Part shown: one piece after another, positions 55,901 through 64,000 of the stretch
How the letters are laid out: every line of letters starts with the position of its first letter
Numbering within the stretch: the first letter of the stretch is position 1
NCBI GenBank assembly: GCA_014607495.2
Contig: CP053156.1
Span: 10,974,001-11,038,000 of the forward strand
Length of the DNA: 64,000 nt
Direction of reading: 5' to 3'
Source of the DNA: Carposina sasakii
Lineage: Eukaryota > Arthropoda > Insecta > Lepidoptera > Carposinidae
Notes under the pieces: model-generated
Databases searched by the model: none
The model's input: only the letters and a program-made list of their open reading frames with translations
Told to the model about the DNA's origin: nothing
Program-made: the position numbers and the translations under genes

Positions 55901-58900
55901 TAACGGCGGAAAAATTTCATATTGTGTAAAATTTATATTGTTTTGTTTTGTGGGTAAATTAAATACCCATCGCAGACAATGAATTCATATTGTAATTTGC
56001 GCGATGCAACTTTTCTTTCAAATATACTATTGCATCATCAGCATATGAATCTCTTATACAATCATTCAATTTGATTTATAACGTACTCTGCAATAAAAAA
56101 AACTATTTTGGATAAGTAATAAAAACAAAAAGTAATTAAAAGTTACATACCGTATAACGAATCAGATTTATCGCTTCCAGTAACTGATTGTTTTCGATCA
56201 AAGCTAGAGTATGATTTACTCAAGTGTAGATTTATTAATGGTCCTTGGTTACTTAAGGTCACCGGGTCGTATATAGAAAGTCGAGTTTCTACCGTTCGGG
56301 ACGTAGATTTGATGTATCCGATGTTGATATTTGGACAGGTTTATATTTTAAAATCGAAAAGCACTAACTAAAATATTGGATGACATTTCGTTTTCGCTCA
56401 AAAGTAATAAAAGATAAAATGACTACAGTATCTTAAATGAAATGTCGCGTCTTATAAATTCTTATGATAAATTTGTTTTTGGCTACAATATGAGATAAGA
56501 AATTCGTAATATGGTGTTGAGATCTGACCCCAATCATGCTATTGCAAATGGTAATTGAATCATAGCTGTCAAAAAATCGGTCATAAATCACCATTCAGCC
56601 TCGATCCAATCAAAGTTTGCAATAGCAATTTCTTGTAGCAATATCTGCTAAAACACAGCAACACAGTGAGAACGAAACTATACCTAGACGTAATGTTCAT
56701 TTGAAGATATATAGATACACACGCATTACATACCGTTATAGCCATATTGTAATTTGGCCAATGTAACATCCCGGACTGATCTCGTTTATCACGCACATAG
56801 CTTGATGATGATTATTGCCAAATAAATAATGAGGCTCGTGTGATGGCCCGTTTCGGATGATGGACGAGCTTCCTGCCTGCAGACTATCTTCCTGTTTGCT
56901 CTTTGATATAGATTATTACTGTAAATAACTGCTTTTATTATTGCCTTGGCAATAAATATTTTGGATAATAATTTAGAAATAATGATAAAGATATTAATTA
57001 ATGATGTCTCTCTTAAACTTGAGGAAATTTTTTCGAAAGTTTCAATCATCTGCAAAAATTATTGGATGGACTATGTTTAATTAGTTGGATGCATTATTTG
57101 TAAATGCTCTTTATTTATATATTCCATAACACAACAGTTATGTTTAATTAATTTTGCGCCATTATCAATGAAAAGTTATGAAAACTAATTTTAGTAGAAC
57201 GATTTATACCATCCAGAAAAAAGCCGTAGATAACACAACCAGAAATCATAGCGAATCACCAAAGCAGTAATTTGTTATACTTTCAGAAGTAAAGATAGCA
57301 AATGAAGTCGACCTTGGGTCGGACACTACCTCAAGCATGAAATTAGGTTACTGAAATAATTAATTATTTTTCCGATAATCTTTAGTAAAAAACTGACGTA
57401 AAAGATACTAAGTTAGGTATTTGGATAACCGTTATAAAACTGTATACATGCAAGCCTAGCATAACCTGCGAAACAGGATAAACCGATTTATCGACATTTA
57501 GCCTGTCAAAATACGATAAATATAGCCGCCATGTTGAATTTTATATAGAGACGATACGATATTGGACGATACGATATCCACGATGCGAGGTCATGCTAGG
57601 GGAGCTGGTATAGTTACTTAAACCCGTTCATCACTACCTAAATTGCTCTAAAATTCTTTGTTCTCGCAAAAAATATGCGAACACTGTAATTTAGAATCCC
57701 AAAAACTTCATTACAAAATACCTTCGTGACTCACTTGTCAGATACATAAACGCAATTAAATTGGTGTTATCAAAAAGCGATTATGTACAAAATCTTGTAT
57801 TATACAGATATATGTACAACAACAAAAGTTGATATTCGTTGTTAAGGTAACCTTCCGTAACAGATTTGATGTGGATACACATCAGTCTTAAAATTTCCGG
57901 CCCCCAATATTTATTATTAGTAGTATAATTTGAGGTGGTGAGTTTTTTATTAGGTTTATTGTATGTCACTTCACTGCACTTCACAGATTTTTCCTAATTG
58001 ACTGGGGATCATCGCACAGCTGAAACCGACCATCTTAAAAACCTGAAACTTGGAGAATGTGTTTTTGGTATGACGAAGGCGTCCGATATGAAAGGATTTT
58101 CTGAAATCACCAGGATTTCTTAAGTTTACGCGAACGATGTCACAAGCAATTAATAGTAATGTAATAAAGGAGAAGCTCTCAGTTCGATTATTAATTTCCA
58201 GTCTCAAGAATTTTATGCATTATTAAAATAAATTCTACCCATTCACAATGCGCTATATCAATGTTAATTAAAACTTTAATCAAGCATCCGACTACAAGCT
58301 AATGCGCTATGGCTCCCACTGCATCAGTCTGACTATTTGCATCATCTACCCTTTATGAATTATTAAGCTAAGGTTACCCCATGTCAGACATTACTTATTA
58401 GGCAGACGTCAGTATACTCGTAATACTTGGTGTCATATTATTCATTATCATTTCATACTCTAAATTCAGGCGTGGTATCTCGTAGTAGTCTTCATCATGT
58501 AGATTTGAAGGAAGTTGACTGGAATCATTATAGAAAAGGTACGATATAGATATTGGTTCTAGAGATATTAATAATATTTTAGGAAAATTAAGTAGCCATA
58601 ACCTTGTGGCTACGTTTTATTGCGAAGAAAAATTGAAGCGATACTATATTAGAAAGTTAGATACCCAGATTTCTCATTCATGGGAGACATATAATAAGCA
58701 TTTTCAAAAATAAGTTTTTTGGTTTATAAATATTATTTCACGACAACGCGATGCCACTATGTCTGAGGGAGCTTGAAGCATATGTCAGGGTTCTTCACCC
58801 TTACATCAGAGGGTATATCATAATCTACCCTGAGCTCACAAATTAACATTTAAACAAGTTTTATGTAAATCTCTCTGGAACCAGTTTCATTTTTAAAATC

Positions 58901-59006
58901 ACTCGCTTAAAATGAAGAAGGTTTTAGCTGAAAATATGTAGTCTGATTTTCAAGGTCACTGACTTCTTGTTACATGATAGGTATAGGTACTAGTAAGTAC
59001 GTAAAA
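52991..59006. other. AT-rich DNA without a recognised gene
   Basis: 6 kb with only short, unconvincing frames (54425-54649 +, 56581-57055 -, 57781-58207 -). A doubled GACGATACGATAT word lies at about 57550-57580. Nothing else structured was seen. Confidence 0.3.
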
Positions 59007-59172
59007 CTGTTGGTTCTGCGCCTGTTCTCTTTTCACCTCAGCGGACTATGAGATTGAAGGAATAGAGTGCACCTGTGCTAGCGCATACTTGTGCACTATA
59101 ATATCTCCTTCACAGTCAGTTAATCTCCGTAGATTGGTCCCGTGATCAAAATACTATCGGAGGACATTAATA
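59007..59172 (+). mobile_element. SINE, 5'-truncated second copy
   Basis: Matches the 3' two thirds of 52705-52990, including GTGCACTATAATATCTCC and CGGAGGACATTA, with about 25 to 30% divergence by eye. The tRNA-like head is absent. Confidence 0.65.
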
Positions 59173-61239
59173 TTACTAGTAACGCTTAAATTGTAATGTA
59201 GACTAGATACATATAGTTTGCGTGACGAGATTGTATTATGTTATCAAGGACAAGAATAGGATTCGCGCTTTTTCTACTAAAATATTTTATATATACAAAT
59301 ACAGAAGCGGTTAAATGTAAAATTGTAATATTATTAACTAAAATTTAAGCTTCAAATATTTCAACACAAATAAAGAAAATAACTCCACAATTCGGATACG
59401 GTCAAATTAAATAATAAAGTACCTGCAGTAACTTATAACGTCGCGCGCATTTTTAGCCCAATTAATTAATTAATTATCCGTAAGAAAATAAGATTAAGAA
59501 GGACTTTAATCCAAATGCCTTAATAAATTTCCCTGTGAATTGAACTGGAACTTCGCGGCTTCTTTCAGTTTTAACTTCGCGCAAGTGCCACATTCATTAT
59601 TCTTTTTCACGATAAAATCTTTATATCTTTTGGTAATGGACATTCTTTGCTAATTTCGTTCCATTTATAGGTAGTTTCATTCTTTATGTGACAACAAAAA
59701 TATGTCCCAATTTTGGAATTGCAATACCTATAAAGATCACGCAATACTCGTCAAAATAATTATTGTTTTTCAAAATTATTTACGATATTATTGTGTTATA
59801 TTTTAATAGGAATCTAATATGAGTTGAGCCATTTTTGGCCTTGGTGTTTTGGCCCATCTGACTCAGATAACCTAACCATATTATATGAAAGTTCTTTGGA
59901 CGCCATGTTTTCAACATAAGGCCTACTGAAGGGTTCTATTCTTAAAGCCCCTATATTGATGAACATACAGCCAATTAAAAAAGGGAATTTTGAAGGTACC
60001 ACCCCTTCTAACCCCGGCATACTTTTTAAATACTAGAGTACTAATTGAACTGACAGAGGCTTTGGTTTTAATTCTATTGTATTGGTACCCTTTTAATAAT
60101 TCTAGTACCAGGTCACGTTTTGTTAAATATTATTGTATTTTATTTACTACTAACCTTTCAAACAATTAACAATGTTCTATATATTTTGCGAAGGTAAATA
60201 TTTATTCCGCACATCATCATCGTCATCCATTAAGGTCACTACATAAATAGGGATGATTTGGCAGTAGGTACCAAAAAGTAAAATATCATACTGAGCGCTA
60301 TGGCCTGCTCTTCAGCTGTACGTACCTACTGCTTAAGTATGAGTACGTAGTCTTAAGCGATTGAGAAGTTCAATAATTTTCCTACATCAATAACGTTAAA
60401 CTCTCTATATCAACTAAATTAATTGATCCTTACACAAGCATTTCAAAGAAAAGTATACCCATTACCCTTTAATAGCACCAGATCGCACTAACAAATGCTT
60501 CCTTCACAAAAAAGAAGTCGACAAAAATCGTCGCAGAAAATCGAATAGAAAACCGTTTCGTCAGTTCATTCGTAGACAGTCCACTCAATTCAAGCTATCG
60601 CATCCGTCGTGAGACTGATTGGATTCCGACGCTCCGATGCTTTCCTTTGGCAGGCGTGTGAAATAACACGTCCGTCAAATACAACCGATAATAAATTCAA
60701 TTTTCCCTGCGCCGAACCGTCATTCCGTCCGCACGGGATTAAACTGGTCCCGTTCGCCTTTTGTTGCCCACAATTCCTCCCTTGGCGTTGTTTTTCGCCT
60801 TTTTGCTGGCCGCTCAAATGCATGGCCAGTTTTCGCGAAAAGCGTATAAAGCGCTTGTTTTTGTCCCGCCGCTAATCTCCTTTGTCTTGAATGTGGTTTT
60901 GGTGACAATTGCTGCATAGCTGTAAATAATTCATTTTAACTCAGCTGAATGCAAACAATGCTTGTAAACTTGAATAGGAAAACATCATTGTGAGTGGCAG
61001 AATATTCTGTTCAGTAGTAATTGTTAGTAGAATGGGGCTAATTTTTAATTAAACTGATTAGGTATTTTATAGGTTATTTTATAGGTACTCTTAAACTTTG
61101 AAGTAAATCCGTGCGCTTAAAATCATATAATATAGACTACCTTTGGGTACTGTACCTAAATGATTACGCGTGCTACACAAAAACGTCACGTACGCCTGTG
61201 TTCTTGAAATGGGGTAACCATGACTATAGGATCATAAAA
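59173..61239. other. Unassigned DNA with a GC-richer patch
   Basis: Mostly AT-rich. 60540-60920 is richer in CG, has no match elsewhere in the window and carries overlapping frames on both strands (60609-60875 +, 60720-60917 -), neither recognised. It could be a conserved regulatory segment. Confidence 0.3.
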
Positions 61240-61810
61240 GGAGGTATCGAGCGACTCGGACTTCTGCTTAACTCGGACCGCGGTCCGAGTTGACTGATTC
61301 GTTTTTATTTATTTATTTTATCAGGCGACTCGGACCACTCGTGATATTAACTACAAATCCATTGTTTATGTACCACTATTAGTACAGTTAATATAAAAAG
61401 TGTTAGAACTAAAACAGATCTATTCAATAATCTCTTTATTTAGGTATCTATAGGTATATTACCGTAAAAGTGTCAAATTGTAAATTGAAATCATGTCGTT
61501 CACTCAATTTTTACGTAGCTATTTATTTTTAATTAATCAATAAAAATCATTGCTTTAAAGAAAAACTATAACATAAAATCAGTATTTATGTCGGATTCGA
61601 AACAATACATCCAACGGATTATTATGTGGTATATTTTATAGATATAGGTAGTGATTCGAGAGGAAGATTTATATTTATAACTAGTGATCCGCTTCGGCTT
61701 CGCACGGGTGGAATGCTGATACGTAGTCCTACTTAACGAAGACAAAATCATGGGCGGCCGACTCGAACCGCGGTCCGAGTTTATTTTGGTCCGAGTCGCC
61801 CGATACCTCC
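61240..61810. mobile_element. MITE with ~50-bp TIRs and 6-bp target duplication
   Basis: 571 bp. Both ends read GGAGGTATCGRGCGACTCGG, and inwards both carry the palindrome ACTCGGACCGCGGTCCGAGT (one base changed on the right). It is flanked by ATAAAA on both sides (61234-61239 and 61811-61816). The interior is AT-rich and holds, at about 61682-61705, a short fragment resembling another repeat end (TTCGGCTTCGCACGGGTGG). No ORF. The superfamily is unknown. Confidence 0.8.
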
Positions 61811-63443
61811 ATAAAAGAGTTCCTACAATCAGGTCCTGAGCGGGGACAGATGTTACTTGTATAATCTAGAACAAATATGATACTATACTAACTCAAGCCT
61901 ATCCCTCCTTAATTTTTAAAATGTTTTTATACATGTTTACTTTGTTATAATAGTATGATGTACTTAATTATAGTAACACCTTAACTGCATCTTATTATCG
62001 ATATAATTTTTACATCACTAAGTGAAATACATAACTCACTGTAAATTAAATTTATACTTGGTCAGTAATTAAATTAACAATGTAATAGCGGAGGAAACAA
62101 ATTGCAGTTGTAGTTTTCTCAGACCCACTTACCTACATTATAACAATACAGTTTAATACGTCATTCAATCTCGAGATAAGCATTTTTAAATTTGTGCTCT
62201 ATGTCCACGATTGCAAGTAGACAAAACAAACAATAAGAGTACGGTTTAAAATAGCAGTAACAAACTTCGATGCAGAACCCAAAAAGATAAGCAACATTGT
62301 TTTGTACAACTGAACGTGTTCACAATGACTTGCGGAGGTGATTCTCAGAAGCTGCGAATCTGTTTGTACAAACTAACCAATTAAAACCACCTTCGTTTTT
62401 CGCATACCTAAAACCAAACGCAAAAAGATGTAGTTAAGAACTTGCTATAAATAATTCGTCAGGTTATTTACCGAAAATTGGAATCAGCGTTGCGAGGAAC
62501 GTTCGATTTCTCGCCCCCAAACACACCTATGAAAATTTAATTTCGAAATCGAATAAGCCAATACGGGCCCGTCGAGTGTGTTCGATGTCCTTAGCGCATA
62601 TCAAGTTCCATAATGGTGTCCTGTAGAGAAAATGTTTTATTGGTCGCGTCTTCTAGCAGTAATGGCCACTCCCGAGATTATAGTCTGGCTTATAAACCGC
62701 ACCTTTTATTATTTCTTTGTGTTTTTACAGCGAATTGTTTTGAGTCGCGCTCACTGTCTCGTAAATGCCAGCCGCTCGGAATTGTGGTAACTGCGGTGTT
62801 ATAAAAAATAATTTAAATATATTTTGGTATTGGAATGAGCGTTGGTTTATTTAATCGCAAGAGAAATTACATCGAGATTGTTAACATATTTAAATTGATT
62901 GAACAACGGTACGGAAAGAATCCAATAAGAAAATTAGGGTAAAAAATAAATGAGTGCGGCGGGGTAAGGTATTCGAGGAACAAACGATTTGCATGCGTAA
63001 CATGAAACGTAACTACCTCGGCTGGGACTGAATAAGGTGCAATAAAATATTTTATTTCATTCCATAATGCAAAAATCACGAAATTCACTACTAATTCACG
63101 TTTTGCTTTAGGAACTTAAGTTATATATCTTCGTGCTTAAAATAGCTATAAGTTAACATATCAAAAGTTTCTAAACTTATCACTATTTTCTATTAGAAAA
63201 CTATAAACTAGAGTTTATTTATAAGCATTCAATTTAAGGCAGGATTATTTTCATCGTGGGAGCATTACGTCACCATGTGTATTGCCTTTACGACGAAATT
63301 ATCATTACTGCAAAAGATAATTGTTTGACTGAACAATCGACGCTTGAGACGTATTTTAAAGAAAAGTTTATTGAAATAAATATAACAATTAACTACAAAC
63401 AAATAACTGATGCTACCCCATGTAAGCAGGAACACGGCACAGC
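61811..63443. other. Unassigned DNA
   Basis: No gene or repeat recognised. 62480-62790 is slightly richer in CG, with an 63-codon frame (62613-62804 +) of no known type. Confidence 0.3.
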
Positions 63444-63655
63444 TAAGCCTCGAGCACACCGGATGCGTATGCGTACACGTAAGCGTAGACGTACACGTAC
63501 CTCTGAGTTGTAATGTATGGAACTGCATATAGGAACGGGCAGACCGGATGCGTATGCGTAGACGTAAGCGGTGACAGTTCCATACACTAAACTCAGAGAC
63601 ACGTGTACATCTACAGTTACGTGCACGCATACGCATCCGGTGTGCTCGAGGCTTA
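63444..63655. mobile_element. Fold-back MITE with ~80-bp arms
   Basis: 212 bp. The left arm TAAGCCTCGAGCACACCGG... up to ATGGAACTG at about 63524 recurs inverted from about 63576 to the end ...GTGTGCTCGAGGCTTA. About 90% of arm positions pair. Between the arms lies a third, direct copy of ACCGGATGCGTATGCGTA (63544). The ORFs predicted on both strands here are by-products of the repeat. A TA flanks or terminates each end. Confidence 0.8.
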
Positions 63656-64000
63656 TTCTATATGACAAATATAAAAAATAAAACGTAAAAGTTATTTTGA
63701 GAAAACCTTTGAAAGATACTTATATTTGATAGGTTAATACCACAAAGTCCGTGGGTGGACTTTTTGAGCTATCTAGAAAGAGCCTTACCCGGCAACATCT
63801 TGATATCATCGACAATTCAATACGATGCTAAGATACTGGCTATTACAAATATCAAGAATTGTTATGGGTGACACGCCAAATAAAATTACTACGACGTGGG
63901 CATGAGTAGAATCGGAAATCATTGGATTGGAATAAGAAGCAAAGAAAAGGTTTGTTTCTACGACGGAGGTCTCTTCTCAAAGTACTACCGATATAATATG
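63656..64000. other. Unassigned DNA at the window edge
   Basis: Nothing recognised. Confidence 0.3.

Noticed and set aside
57548..57580. GACGATACGATAT doubled word as a regulatory array
   Set aside because: Only two copies and no further structure. Most likely a small local duplication.
63256..63668. Arg-rich ORFs on both strands near the right edge
   Set aside because: They arise from the inverted repeat (GTACACGTA-type words) of the fold-back MITE, not from a coding gene.
1..64000. CRISPR array, prokaryotic defence system, phage or operon
   Set aside because: No regularly spaced repeats and no dense same-strand gene runs. Composition and repeats are those of an insect genome.

Overview
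The window is a piece of an AT-rich insect genome, most likely a moth or butterfly. I infer this from the repeats: a tRNA-derived SINE of a form common in Lepidoptera, Lep1/Helitron-like elements ending in CTAG|T, RTE-type LINE 3' ends that run into (TGATGA)n, and many short TIR elements. There are no operons, and the sequence is mostly non-coding. This is inference from remembered families, not from a search. One host gene is convincing: a compact SAM-domain gene (8766-9254, +) resembling vertebrate SAMD5. It has a well-formed Inr/DPE core promoter just upstream and a poly(A) signal with a GT-rich element just downstream. Everything else I can assign with confidence is mobile DNA. The centrepiece is an apparently complete Jockey-clade non-LTR retrotransposon on the minus strand (21182-27667, 6486 bp). 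It is flanked by a perfect 14-bp target-site duplication, has a long 5' leader, a 751-aa Gag-like ORF1 with three zinc knuckles, an ORF2 with APE endonuclease and reverse transcriptase that overlaps ORF1 without an ATG, and a GC-rich 3' UTR that ends in a cluster of five hairpins with no poly(A) tail. It is GC-rich inside an AT-rich chromosome, so its edges are sharp. Layout: 1-8600 holds AT-rich DNA, two TIR elements (1574-1961, 2043-2319), a SINE (3595-3795), a truncated RTE LINE (3890-4470) and a pogo/Tigger-like MITE (7122-7432). 8600-9415 is the SAM-domain gene. 9416-21167 is mostly unassigned DNA with a decayed reading frame (10344-11054), two back-to-back MITE copies (12321-13091) and a LINE tail (19683). 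21168-27681 is the retrotransposon with its duplicated target. 27682-34100 has a MITE with ~65-bp TIRs (31632-31946), a LINE remnant (32060-32270) and a perfect hairpin (33865-33917). 34101-42691 consists of two direct copies of a ~3.3-3.5 kb block separated by a broken LTR-retrotransposon fragment (37642-39402). Each block holds the same Helitron-like element, tRNA-headed repeat, hAT MITE and TACAGGRTG MITE. The two copies differ mainly by short insertions and deletions, and the block ends exactly where the LTR element starts. This looks like two haplotypes of one locus joined in the assembly, one carrying a retrotransposon insertion. 42692-64000 is again mostly unassigned AT-rich DNA with further SINEs, LINE tails and MITEs (44800, 51945, 52705, 59007, 61240, 63444). 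I saw no CRISPR array, rRNA, standalone tRNA gene or defence system, and none is expected in such DNA. The best candidates for something undescribed are the structured, poly(A)-less 3' end and ORF junction of the 6.5-kb retrotransposon, and the possible in-frame stop-codon readthrough of the SAM-domain gene.
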